The translations under genes and the position numbers were made by a program. A stretch of 35,758 bases of DNA, from the IMG/VR virus record IMGVR_UViG_3300021130_000009, positions 1 to 35,758 of that record; one strand, 5' to 3'. Source of the DNA: a virus. Below are positions 1 through 5,312 of the stretch, one piece after another. Each line of letters starts with the position of its first letter. Positions within the stretch are counted from its first letter, which is position 1. The notes beneath the pieces were generated by a model. It searched no databases and was not told the DNA's origin. It saw nothing but the letters and a program-made list of their open reading frames with translations.

Positions 1-322
1 TAGCCGTACCGCGGTCCGCGGCAATCCGTCCAGTTTGTTTGGAATCTAACATTACTCTTTCAAGCCATGAGTTTTCCGATTCCTCAATGCCTTTAGGTAA
101 TGTCAGCGCACTTAATAAAACTTGTTGTTGTTTCCACAAATCAAGACCTGGCTTTGCGGCCACGCCCAAAATTGTAGTCACACTAGGACAAAGATTTAAG
201 GAACGTGCATCACGTAGCGTAGTTCCTCTTTCTTTGCCATTTTTACCGACCACGGTATAGGCTGGATTACCTTGCCGGTCATACCAATGGCCACTTTCCG
301 ATTGACGTTCCTTAACTAGCAT
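1..322 (-). CDS. Phage exonuclease, PD-(D/E)XK type, N-terminal part (cut by window edge)
   Basis: This is the first 107 codons plus one base of a leftward gene that leaves the window at base 1. The start is the ATG at 322, which overlaps the upstream gene by 11 bases; GGAAG lies upstream of it. The visible protein has a WYDRQG stretch near residues 13-18, a PSVTTILG segment near 46-53 and ends in AADRGTA. In RecB/Cas4-like phage nucleases this ending normally continues as a 'RGTAIH' helix. The right edge of the window contains a headless leftward frame that starts IQAFFEGN and carries the catalytic motifs, so I read the two as one gene of about 260 residues. The joined reading frame needs 3n+2 more bases. 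The enzyme should resect DNA ends in phage recombination with the nearby SSB-like protein. The family is well supported; exact substrate polarity is not. Confidence 0.75.
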   Translation of the reverse strand, partial: MLVKERQSESGHWYDRQGNPAYTVVGKNGKERGTTLRDARSLNLCPSVTTILGVAAKPGLDLWKQQQVLLSALTLPKGIEESENSWLERVMLDSKQTGRIAADRGTA

Positions 323-554
323 TTTTTGGTTTTCTTCCACGTTTAGGTTTAAATTCGTCAGTTGTAATGTCATACGTTACATTACCGGTTGGAGCATTAA
401 TAGTTATGCTAGATACATCCGATATAACAAATTTGTTACTAAATTCACCGCACCAATCTTGCTGGGTTTTGTTTTGTGGAATGGGGTAACGTTTACATAA
501 GCCATACGGGTCACTTATTTGACCAGCATAGAACTTACAATCAATACATTTCAT
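312..554 (-). CDS. Small cysteine-rich hypothetical protein
   Basis: An 80-residue protein of unknown function. The N-terminal half has CIDC at residues 3-6, a third Cys in LCKRYP and a fourth in DWCGEF, a four-Cys pattern that could bind one zinc ion. The C-terminus is basic (KPKRGRKPKN) and could contact nucleic acid. It follows the 67-residue gene directly, with AGGTGA five bases before its ATG, and its 3' end overlaps the exonuclease start by 11 bases, so the two are probably translationally coupled. Its position between an SSB-like gene and an exonuclease suggests a role in DNA metabolism, which is inference from context only. Confidence 0.7.
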   Translation of the reverse strand: MKCIDCKFYAGQISDPYGLCKRYPIPQNKTQQDWCGEFSNKFVISDVSSITINAPTGNVTYDITTDEFKPKRGRKPKNAS

Positions 555-758
555 TTATTCACCTAGTTGTTGAAGGATTAAATTCCTATCAGTCGAATCA
601 CGAACCATGCAAGCACATTCGCTTACGATGGCACGTGTATATTTCGACAAATCTTCAATGCTGAAGCCGATTATTTCTCGTTCTTCATCGTGGCCAATTT
701 CCTGATGTGTTTTCAGGGTATATGTGTCAGTCAAAATACATTTAACAAGCGGCTTCAT
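555..758 (-). CDS. Small hypothetical protein
   Basis: A 67-residue acidic protein that I do not recognise. It has a mixed beta-then-helix look: KCILTDTYTL reads as a strand, and FSIEDLSKYTRAIV and DRNLILQQLGE as helices. AGGAAA sits five bases before the ATG. It starts 11 bases after the stop of the SSB-like gene and ends one base before the next start, inside the leftward recombination block. Confidence 0.65.
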   Translation of the reverse strand: MKPLVKCILTDTYTLKTHQEIGHDEEREIIGFSIEDLSKYTRAIVSECACMVRDSTDRNLILQQLGE

Positions 759-769
759 ACATTTCCTTT

Positions 770-1444
770 CTAGAACGGAATATCATCCAATTCTGATTCG
801 TGGGGTACTGAACTTGATTCACTTGGTGTATCAAAAGTGTTTCTGTATTCAGCGGATTTTTTAATCAGGTTTTGCAACCCTTCAGACAACTTTTCAAACT
901 TTTCTTTATCCCATGGGTCCATAGAGAACATCATGGCTTCATTGATACCTTGTGGCTCGCCAAGCTTTTTCAATACGGCTGGCACCTGGCTAATGCTAGA
1001 AATGTTGGCGTAAGTTTTATCCTGGTATTCGCTATGAGTAATAGCAACCATGCAAAACTTACCAAGCAATACTTCTAGGCTAAAACCATCTAATTCTTCT
1101 TGTGTAAAGTCTTTGCCACGCCATGCTTGTAAATCCTTAAGCAATGTGGCTTTCTCGTCTAGGGATAGCGTATAACGCTTTGAAACGACCAATGGCTTAC
1201 CATCGTCCATTGTTAATGGATTGCCGTCATTATCTTCACCGTGCAATTCAAACATACAGATGATTTTGCGTTGCATCTTCTTTTTGCCCATCCATTCTGT
1301 TGTTTGGGTGCCAATATCAATAATGCGATATAGACGTGCCAAATAACTGCCGGCTGGGGCAATCTTAAATTCTGTTGTACCGCTACTGTTTCTTTTAGCA
1401 ACTATCATTTTTTCTTCACTTTCCAAAAATTGTTCCAAATTCAT
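770..1444 (-). CDS. Single-stranded DNA-binding-like phage protein
   Basis: A 224-residue protein whose last seven residues are ELDDIPF, which matches the acidic DDDIPF-type tail that bacterial SSB uses to dock replication and repair partners. Before the tail lies a Ser/Pro-rich linker (SESSSVPHE), again the SSB plan. The first 150 residues are rich in alternating hydrophobic residues (FKIAPAGSYLARLYRIIDIG, KIICMFELHG, GKFCMVAITHSEY) compatible with a beta-barrel. It resembles a class of phage proteins encoded beside exonucleases rather than classical SSB, so I call it by analogy. It should coat single strands made by the downstream exonuclease. The start overlaps the preceding gene by 29 bases. 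Confidence 0.65.
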   Translation of the reverse strand: MNLEQFLESEEKMIVAKRNSSGTTEFKIAPAGSYLARLYRIIDIGTQTTEWMGKKKMQRKIICMFELHGEDNDGNPLTMDDGKPLVVSKRYTLSLDEKATLLKDLQAWRGKDFTQEELDGFSLEVLLGKFCMVAITHSEYQDKTYANISSISQVPAVLKKLGEPQGINEAMMFSMDPWDKEKFEKLSEGLQNLIKKSAEYRNTFDTPSESSSVPHESELDDIPF

Positions 1445-1619
1445 TAATCACGTCACGTAACAATGGATTAACGTGGCTATTACGAGGTTTTCCACAAGCT
1501 TGACGGATGCAATCAACTTGTTCTTGGGTTAAATACTCGGTACTAAATTCCATGTCATCCAAAGCTTTTTCTAGGAATTCTTCATGTTCCAACATTAACT
1601 GGCTTAATTCATCAACCAT
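1416..1619 (-). CDS. Small acidic hypothetical protein, first gene of leftward operon
   Basis: I place the start at the ATG at 1619 (MVDELSQ, 67 residues) because AAGGAAAT lies just upstream; an in-frame TTG at 1637 would put that ribosome-binding site inside the gene. The protein is acidic and helical (LMLEHEEFLEKALDDMEF), with two cysteines near the C-terminus. Function is unknown. It is the first gene behind the leftward promoter and its leader hairpin, and its end overlaps the SSB-like gene, so it is co-expressed with the recombination genes. Confidence 0.65.
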   Translation of the reverse strand: MVDELSQLMLEHEEFLEKALDDMEFSTEYLTQEQVDCIRQACGKPRNSHVNPLLRDVINEFGTIFGK

Positions 1620-1639
1620 TTTTATTTCCTTATTCAATC

Positions 1640-1691
1640 ACGGCACCATTGCCGTACTTACAAATTTAAAGTAAACTTTAGTAAAAGTAAA
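1640..1691 (-). promoter_or_regulatory. Leftward early promoter/operator region with leader hairpin (copy B)
   Basis: Read leftward, ACTAAAG TTTA CTTTAAA (1682-1665) is an imperfect copy of the operator found perfectly at 2388-2405. On the plus strand a further TAAAG half-site at 1687-1691 gives the series TAAAG, CTTTA, TAAAG, so two dimers could bind here. The hairpin 1640-1655 (ACGGCA-N4-TGCCGT) lies 9 bases past the operator, where the leftward transcript should begin. The -35 and -10 are poor matches, so this copy may be weak or activator-dependent. The region also lies directly before the divergent repressor gene, as expected for autoregulation. Confidence 0.55.
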
Positions 1692-1719
1692 GCAATATTT
1701 AGCAAAAAAAGGAAAATAA

Positions 1720-1950
1720 ATGAATGATGCTCAAATCATTGACCTATTGGGCAAACCAGCAAAAGTAGCAAAGTTATGCGGTGTAACAGTTCAAGCGGTA
1801 TGTCAATGGCGCAATAACAATGCAATTCCACACGGTCATTTAACAATAATGGCCGCGACCATTGAACGTGAAAGCCATGGATTAGTAACTAGAAAAACGT
1901 TGTTTCCAAACAACTGGTGGATTGTGTGGCCTGAATTAAAAAATATGTGA
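1720..1950 (+). CDS. Cro/YdaS-like HTH transcriptional regulator
   Basis: A 76-residue protein with one helix-turn-helix: IIDLLGKPAKVAKLCGVTVQ, then AVCQWRNNNAIPHGH. The pattern 'replicon scanning helix, G-V-T/S, A-V-xx-W, I-P' is that of Cro and YdaS-type phage regulators. There is no peptidase or dimerisation domain, so it is Cro-like rather than CI-like. AAGGAAAA precedes the ATG. It lies divergently next to the leftward operon and immediately beside the TAAAG/CTTTA operator cluster, so it is the obvious candidate to bind the three related operators in this genome; that is inference. No CI-type partner or integrase is visible, so lysogeny cannot be claimed. Confidence 0.75.
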   Translation: MNDAQIIDLLGKPAKVAKLCGVTVQAVCQWRNNNAIPHGHLTIMAATIERESHGLVTRKTLFPNNWWIVWPELKNM

Positions 1951-1987
1951 TATAGTTTTGCCTATCAAGGACTGAAACACTTGGATT

Positions 1988-2076
1988 AGGGCTTTAGGGG
2001 TGGTTTTGTGGGTTTAGGAAATGAGATTAGAGGCATTTCTTAAGCCGTTTCAGCACAAAGCTACCCCTAAAGCCCT
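1988..2076 (+). ncRNA. Long stem-loop, candidate structured RNA
   Basis: AGGGCTTTAGGGGT (1988-2001) pairs perfectly over 14 bases with 2063-2076. A second inner helix TTTGTG (2005-2010) / CACAAA (2054-2059) and a possible AAATG/CATTT helix continue inward. The downstream arm is followed by TTGTGTTTTTG, so the element could also end the repressor transcript, although the loop is long for a terminator. The whole 1951-2452 stretch has no convincing gene. Strand is assigned plus because the flanking genes read that way. Confidence 0.45.
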
Positions 2077-2092
2077 TTGTGTTTTTGTCCCT

Positions 2093-2209
2093 GTCGTTCT
2101 GATTGGGGATTCACCACCACCAGCGGTCAGAATAGAAGCGCTACTGGGGGATAAGGAATGTAATAGCGCAAATGCCGGTGGCGAAGTTAGTGCCGGTTTC
2201 CTGAACGAC
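2093..2209 (+). ncRNA. Second nested-stem element in noncoding region
   Basis: Three nested pairings can be drawn without conflict: GTCGTTC (2093-2099) with GAACGAC (2203-2209), CCACC (2117-2121) with GGTGG (2177-2181), and GCGCTA (2138-2143) with TAGCGC (2164-2169). It is more GC-rich than the surroundings and lacks a credible reading frame. It may form one RNA with the stem-loop at 1988-2076. Function unknown; covariation has not been tested. Confidence 0.35.
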
Positions 2210-2249
2210 TGACGGGTTAAGTGGCTCCGAAAAGCAAACTTATTAAGGC

Positions 2250-2268
2250 AACCTAGGTGGGCTAGGTT
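2250..2268. repeat. Perfect 7-bp inverted repeat
   Basis: AACCTAG-GTGGG-CTAGGTT, a tight hairpin with a five-base loop, at the boundary between the structured GC-richer region and the AT-rich stretch. An alternative pairing GGTGG (2256-2260) with CCACC further right overlaps it. No T-run follows, so I do not call it a terminator. Confidence 0.4.
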
Positions 2269-2280
2269 TGTCCACCAAAA

Positions 2281-2381
2281 AGCAATAATTTATATATATC
2301 AATATCTATATGTATAAAAATCCAGTAAATCTATACATATTGCATAAAAACAACATTAGGGAAAGTCCTAATAAAAAAGAT
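2281..2381. other. AT-rich stretch with inverted repeats, possible replication origin
   Basis: This gene-free segment is almost pure A/T over long runs. It contains a perfect 9-bp inverted repeat ATATGTATA (2308-2316) / TATACATAT (2332-2340) and a 6-bp one, ATTAGG-GAAAGT-CCTAAT (2355-2372). It directly precedes the early promoter that drives a short replication-type gene. Easily melted DNA with inverted repeats beside replication genes is a common origin layout, but there are no recognisable iterons, so the call is tentative. Confidence 0.3.
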
Positions 2382-2410
2382 TTGACAACTAAAGAAAACT
2401 TTAGTAAATT
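2382..2410 (+). promoter_or_regulatory. Rightward early promoter with embedded operator (copy A)
   Basis: TTGACA (2382-2387) is a perfect -35. After 17 bases comes TAAATT (2405-2410), a fair -10. The spacer is almost exactly the 18-bp perfect inverted repeat ACTAAAGAAAACTTTAGT (2388-2405), so a bound repressor would block polymerase. The same layout with identical -10 and spacing occurs leftward at 35070-35042. This promoter should drive the block from 2453 to 5445. Confidence 0.7.
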
Positions 2411-2416
2411 ACTTAT

Positions 2417-2431
2417 ACGGTGATTGACCGT
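2417..2431 (+). promoter_or_regulatory. Leader hairpin at expected transcript start (copy A)
   Basis: ACGGT-GATTG-ACCGT begins 6 bases after the -10, so it should form at or very near the 5' end of the mRNA. The following GATAGATAAAAGGAA leads to the ribosome-binding site of the gene at 2453. Related hairpins stand at the same place in front of the genes at 34998 and 1619. A stabilising 5' stem or a protein-binding leader is plausible. Confidence 0.5.
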
Positions 2432-2452
2432 GATAGATAAAAGGAAAGAAAA

Positions 2453-2674
2453 ATGAAAGTTACAAACATCCAATCAGTTACAAAACCTGACTACAAAGAA
2501 GAATATTTAACAATGTCAACTGGCCACGTAGCAACATTGGTTCAGTTCAATGACGGTACAGAAGAAATGCACCTTCATTCCAAAACCGGCAAACGTGTTC
2601 AAGTTGGCAACACTAGCTGGCAAGCCGCTGAACGTGCTATTTGGAATACAAACCCAACACGTAGCAAATTTTAA
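2453..2674 (+). CDS. Small hypothetical protein, first gene of rightward early operon
   Basis: A 73-residue protein that I do not recognise. It has a two-strand look (HVATLVQFNDG, EEMHLHSKTGKRVQVG) followed by a short helix (SWQAAERAIW). AAGGAAAG lies upstream of the ATG. Being the first gene behind the strong, operator-controlled promoter, it is probably made early and in quantity, which would fit a host take-over or regulatory role; no motif confirms this. Confidence 0.65.
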   Translation: MKVTNIQSVTKPDYKEEYLTMSTGHVATLVQFNDGTEEMHLHSKTGKRVQVGNTSWQAAERAIWNTNPTRSKF

Positions 2675-2685
2675 TTGGGGGCGTT

Positions 2686-2865
2686 ATGAGTGAATGGAAA
2701 AAAATTACAGTTTATGTTGTTAAAGCTGACGGCAAGTTTATTGACCAAGTTCACACCAAAGAACGAGCCGAGCAAATAGCGGCAAAACACAAAGCCAAGG
2801 GTTGCAAAGTAACAATTAAAAAATCTATTGCCGAAACAATGGCAGTTAGCTTTGGAGTTATTTGA
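2686..2865 (+). CDS. Small basic hypothetical protein (59 aa)
   Basis: The reading frame runs from ATG 2686 to TGA 2863-2865, with GGGGG just upstream as ribosome-binding site. The product starts MSEWKKITVYVVKADGKFID and is lysine-rich, with a strand-helix-strand pattern (ITVYVVKADG, TKERAEQIAAKHKAKG, CKVTIKKSI) that resembles a small ferredoxin-like or double-psi fold, though I cannot name a family. Its stop overlaps the next start as TGATG, so the two are likely translated together. Confidence 0.6.
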   Translation: MSEWKKITVYVVKADGKFIDQVHTKERAEQIAAKHKAKGCKVTIKKSIAETMAVSFGVI

Positions 2866-3239
2866 TGTTTGACACCTTTTGGAAACTATATCCCCGGAAG
2901 GTGGCCAAGCGCGCCGCCCAAGGGGCATTTAATCGCCTGACTAAAGACGAACAAGCCCAGGCCGTAGAAGCCATTGAACAACACGTGGCTTACTGGAAAC
3001 TTAAAGGTACTGAATCAGACTTTATCCCCCATGCAAGTACCTGGCTTAATCAGGGCCGTTGGGAAGATGAATTAGACATGACCCCAAAAGAAGTAAAGCG
3101 CCCAGCATTACCTTGGTATAGTACCGATGAATTGACTATGGCCAAAGGCCGAGAATTGGGACTAAATGCTTATGCCGGCGAATCTATGGGACAGTACCGA
3201 CAAAGAATCCAACAACACATTGGAAAGATGGCGGTATGA
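2865..3239 (+). CDS. Phage replication-type protein (short, lacks N-terminal DNA-binding domain)
   Basis: A 124-residue protein starting at ATG 2865, in TGATG overlap with the preceding stop; an in-frame TTG at 2862 is less likely. The stretch FDTFWKLYPRKVAKRAAQ near the start and FIPHASTWLNQGRWEDEL near residues 54-71 are the pattern seen at the C-terminus of many phage replication-initiation (replisome organiser) proteins. The usual N-terminal winged-helix DNA-binding domain is absent, so this is either a stand-alone loader-binding module or a relative with a different role. It lies just right of the AT-rich region that may be an origin. Moderate confidence in the family, low in the precise function. 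Confidence 0.6.
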   Translation: MFDTFWKLYPRKVAKRAAQGAFNRLTKDEQAQAVEAIEQHVAYWKLKGTESDFIPHASTWLNQGRWEDELDMTPKEVKRPALPWYSTDELTMAKGRELGLNAYAGESMGQYRQRIQQHIGKMAV

Positions 3240-3408
3240 GTGCGAAGTTAGACAACTGCTCAAATACCGTGCCCAACTTGGGCTGGTGGGTTTCAGGGCA
3301 TATTTTGAAAACAAAAGTTTTGACAACCGCAGACAAAAACTTGCTGGGGACTTTTATGACCAATGGAAAAAAGGCAATCGTGGAAACATTTCAGGACAAT
3401 GGCTATGA
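3220..3408 (+). CDS. Small phage protein of the 'CEVRQLL ... QWKKGNRG' type
   Basis: This frame contains CEVRQLLKYRAQLG near the start and FYDQWKKGNRG near the end, a spacing I know from small conserved phage proteins next to replication genes (DUF7696-like, from memory). No ATG lies near the right place; the best start is TTG at 3220, inside the end of the replication-type gene, giving 62 residues. The 3' part overlaps the sigma-like gene by 53 bases in another frame. The protein is basic and helical. The frame is probably genuine because the motif is coherent, but the start is uncertain. Confidence 0.5.
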   Translation: MERWRYECEVRQLLKYRAQLGLVGFRAYFENKSFDNRRQKLAGDFYDQWKKGNRGNISGQWL

Positions 3409-3544
3409 GCCAATGACACTTGACCAAATAGCATTAATTGAAGGTGTAAGCCATCAAAGAGTAGCTCAAATATTAAATAGCGCATTGCGTAAATTTCATA
3501 AAGCAATGTATGACAAAGGTATAAAAAAAGAGGATTTGTTATGA
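3356..3544 (+). CDS. Sigma-70 region 4-like HTH protein
   Basis: Residues 21-48, beginning TLDQIALIEG and continuing VSHQRVAQILNSALRKFHKA, match the pattern of sigma-70 region 4 ('eIa...gvS..RV.QI...AlrKlr'), the part that contacts the -35 element. I place the start at ATG 3356 because GGGGA lies six bases upstream, giving 62 residues; an upstream in-frame ATG at 3236 would add 40 residues that are the other-frame shadow of the CEVRQ gene. There is no sigma region 2, so it cannot be a full sigma factor; it may redirect host polymerase or act as an activator of late genes. The stop overlaps the next start as ATGA. Confidence 0.6.
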   Translation: MTNGKKAIVETFQDNGYEPMTLDQIALIEGVSHQRVAQILNSALRKFHKAMYDKGIKKEDLL

Positions 3545-3798
3545 ATAATGAACCAGTAGCGTGGATGGTAGATGGAGTGCTTTTTAATAGCTTGGGTGCG
3601 GCATTAAACATATCTTTTGATATTGAACAGCCTTGTATTCCACTCTACACCCACCCAGCAAAGGCACTAACAGAACAAGACTTGGATAAATTGGTTAAAG
3701 ATGCTGAAGAAAGCGGTTATATGGATATGTATATAACAGGTCTTATTGATGGATTTAATAATGCTAGAGAAATACTAAAAAAGGCACAAGAGAAATGA
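3541..3798 (+). CDS. Small phage hypothetical protein ('EPVAW ... PLYTHP')
   Basis: An 85-residue acidic protein. EPVAWMVDG at the N-terminus and IPLYTHPAKALTEQDL in the middle are a pattern repeated in many phage early-region proteins of unknown role. The C-terminal 40 residues should be helical. ATGA overlap on the left and an overlap of four bases on the right place it inside the early operon. Confidence 0.65.
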   Translation: MNNEPVAWMVDGVLFNSLGAALNISFDIEQPCIPLYTHPAKALTEQDLDKLVKDAEESGYMDMYITGLIDGFNNAREILKKAQEK

Positions 3799-4136
3799 AA
3801 CCTGATACCAGGGTTGTTGACCCTAATGATTGTGTAGATTACCTTTATGAATACGCACCGGAATACGCTAAAGCTAAAGGTGAACTTGCTGAACTTGAAG
3901 CATATAAAAGTTCATTAAAAGCGATTAAAATGAAACAATCGTCCGAACAATCTTTGGGCGCACAAGAACGTGAAGCATACGCCAGCCAAGAATATCAAGA
4001 CTTGTGCAAAGCTATTGGCGCCGCAACGTATAAAACAGAAATGTGGAAATACCGTTTGGAAAGTGCAAAATTACGTTTTGAAGCGTGGCGCACTCAAGAA
4101 GCAAGCAACCGTAATTTAGAAAGATTAACTAAATGA
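3795..4136 (+). CDS. Coiled-coil phage hypothetical protein
   Basis: A 113-residue charged helical protein with heptad-like spacing, containing AQEREAYASQEYQDL and, near the end, FEAWRTQEASNRN. I recognise this as a common phage early protein without assigned function. It overlaps its neighbours on both sides by ATGA junctions. The helices (residues about 25-45 and 65-105) could form an antiparallel hairpin. Confidence 0.65.
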   Translation: MKPDTRVVDPNDCVDYLYEYAPEYAKAKGELAELEAYKSSLKAIKMKQSSEQSLGAQEREAYASQEYQDLCKAIGAATYKTEMWKYRLESAKLRFEAWRTQEASNRNLERLTK

Positions 4137-4318
4137 ACAACATTCCGCATATTGTTGATACTGGAGCAAGTATTAGCAAAATTGATGAAGCGTTTGAAGA
4201 ATGGAAACCTATTTTAAAACACATAATGGAATACAAATTGCTTCAACAAGAAAACGAAACATTAAGAAGTCAGATTAGATTTTTAGAACAACAAGTGTAC
4301 GGCGGAACAACCAAATGA
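4133..4318 (+). CDS. Small coiled-coil hypothetical protein
   Basis: A 61-residue acidic protein. Residues about 30-54 (MEYKLLQQENETLRSQIRFL) have clear leucine-spaced heptads, so it probably dimerises. No catalytic motif is seen. ATGA overlaps join it to both neighbours. Confidence 0.6.
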   Translation: MNNIPHIVDTGASISKIDEAFEEWKPILKHIMEYKLLQQENETLRSQIRFLEQQVYGGTTK

Positions 4319-4500
4319 ACGATTACTGCGAACCTTACTTAAACATACAAAAATTAATTAAAAAATATCACAATGCACAACTTAAAGGCAAAGCAGAATT
4401 AGCAACAAAAATAGCGCATGAAATAGCTGACGAAAGTATTAAATTAGAAATTGCCAGCATTAAACAATTACGTAATCATTGGGTAAATAGTGGCGTTTAG
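4315..4500 (+). CDS. Small helical hypothetical protein
   Basis: A 61-residue protein that I do not recognise, predicted to be nearly all helix (IQKLIKKYHNAQLKGKAELA and onwards). It overlaps the preceding gene by four bases and the following GTG-start gene by 11. Nothing in the sequence gives a function. Confidence 0.55.
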   Translation: MNDYCEPYLNIQKLIKKYHNAQLKGKAELATKIAHEIADESIKLEIASIKQLRNHWVNSGV

Positions 4501-5050
4501 CGTACAAGTTCCCCAAGAAGTTATTGATGCAAGCAAAGAATTTGTAGAACATAACAATTTGGGACATAGGCCTGATAACTCCAATGGCACAAAAGACCAG
4601 CAATTAGTTGGTGTTATTGGTCAAAATATGATGGCTTATGCTTTAGGTCAACCATTTATGCAACCATCCACAACACATGATGGCGGCGTAGATTTTGTAA
4701 TTGGCCGCAAAAAGATTGACATTAAAACCATGGGCCGGACTGTTACGCCAAAATTAGATTACGTTAATAACTTAATTGCATCACAAATTAAATTTAATGT
4801 AGATGGATATGTATTTGCTAGTTTAAACACCACAAACAATAAATTCACTATCTGCGGATGGTTGCCAAAAGCAACTTTTTTGTTTTATGCAAAACATTAC
4901 CCAAAAGGTACCATAAGGGAACGTAATAACAATACGTCATTTGAATTAAAAGCTGATACTTATGAGATACAAAACGAAGATTTGATTCACAAAATTTACA
5001 ATTGGAATGACTTGTTTACAAGTATTCAAAAACATGACAACAAAAAATGA
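4490..5050 (+). CDS. Putative PD-(D/E)XK nuclease
   Basis: A 186-residue protein starting at GTG 4490. The central block GGVDFVIGRKKIDIKTMGRT contains an Asp at the end of one strand and D-I-K on the next, the signature of the PD-(D/E)XK nuclease fold; GVIGQNMMAYALG before it could supply the first helix with the conserved acidic/amide position. The C-terminal half (DGYVFASLNTTNNKFTICGW) looks like further core strands. Known relatives of this fold cut DNA as restriction, repair or junction enzymes. It is followed by a Ref-like nuclease, so two nucleases are adjacent. Fold call is fairly confident, role open. Confidence 0.6.
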   Translation: MAFSVQVPQEVIDASKEFVEHNNLGHRPDNSNGTKDQQLVGVIGQNMMAYALGQPFMQPSTTHDGGVDFVIGRKKIDIKTMGRTVTPKLDYVNNLIASQIKFNVDGYVFASLNTTNNKFTICGWLPKATFLFYAKHYPKGTIRERNNNTSFELKADTYEIQNEDLIHKIYNWNDLFTSIQKHDNKK

Positions 5051-5312
5051 AAAAGAACGTTACAGAAAAATTGCTGAATTGGGATGCTCATTATGTAGGC
5101 ATCAAGGCAACGAAGGAACGCCAGCAGAACTCCATCACATTAGACGAACTGGCGTTAGAAGCCGCTCGCCTATTATTCCGCTCTGTCCCTTTCACCATAG
5201 AGGAACAAGTGCCGGTATTCACGGAGTCGGCCGCAAATTTTGGGAAAAACAACACCAAATTACAGAAGAAGAACTTTTGGTACAAACCAAGGAATTGCTA
5301 AATGAGTTCTAA
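5034..5312 (+). CDS. Ref-like RecA-dependent HNH nuclease
   Basis: I take ATG 5034 as start (92 residues); an upstream ATG at 5007 is possible, and neither has a good ribosome-binding site. The protein carries CSLC (18-21), HH (34-35) followed by IRRTG, then IPLCPFHH (48-55) and a GIHG motif. This matches the Ref family, first known from phage P1, in which a zinc-supported HNH site cuts DNA where RecA has formed a filament. It could promote recombination or D-loop cleavage during infection with host RecA. It overlaps the PD-(D/E)XK gene by 17 bases and lies upstream of a small membrane protein. Confidence 0.75.
   Translation: MTTKNEKERYRKIAELGCSLCRHQGNEGTPAELHHIRRTGVRSRSPIIPLCPFHHRGTSAGIHGVGRKFWEKQHQITEEELLVQTKELLNEF

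Noticed and set aside
39-260. Plus-strand open frame of 73 codons at the left edge
   Set aside because: It lies opposite the exonuclease gene, has no ribosome-binding site, and its product has no coherent pattern.
1720-1950. Full lysogeny module
   Set aside because: Only one Cro-like regulator is seen, without integrase, excisionase, CI-type repressor or an attachment site, so temperate lifestyle is not supported.
2021-2212. 63-codon frame in the noncoding control region
   Set aside because: No ribosome-binding site, cysteine/proline-rich incoherent product, and it runs through strongly paired stems; the RNA-structure reading is better.
2355-2380. Terminator at ATTAGG-GAAAGT-CCTAAT
   Set aside because: Rightward it is followed by A rather than T, and the stem is short; leftward there is no transcript to end.
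3236-3355. Upstream ATG start for the sigma-like gene
   Set aside because: The added 40 residues are read from the overlapping CEVRQ-type gene in another frame; ATG 3356 has a good GGGGA site.
5047-5301. 84-codon frame starting in an ATGA overlap with the PD-(D/E)XK gene
   Set aside because: The other frame encodes all zinc and HNH residues of a Ref-like nuclease, so this is its shadow despite the attractive start.
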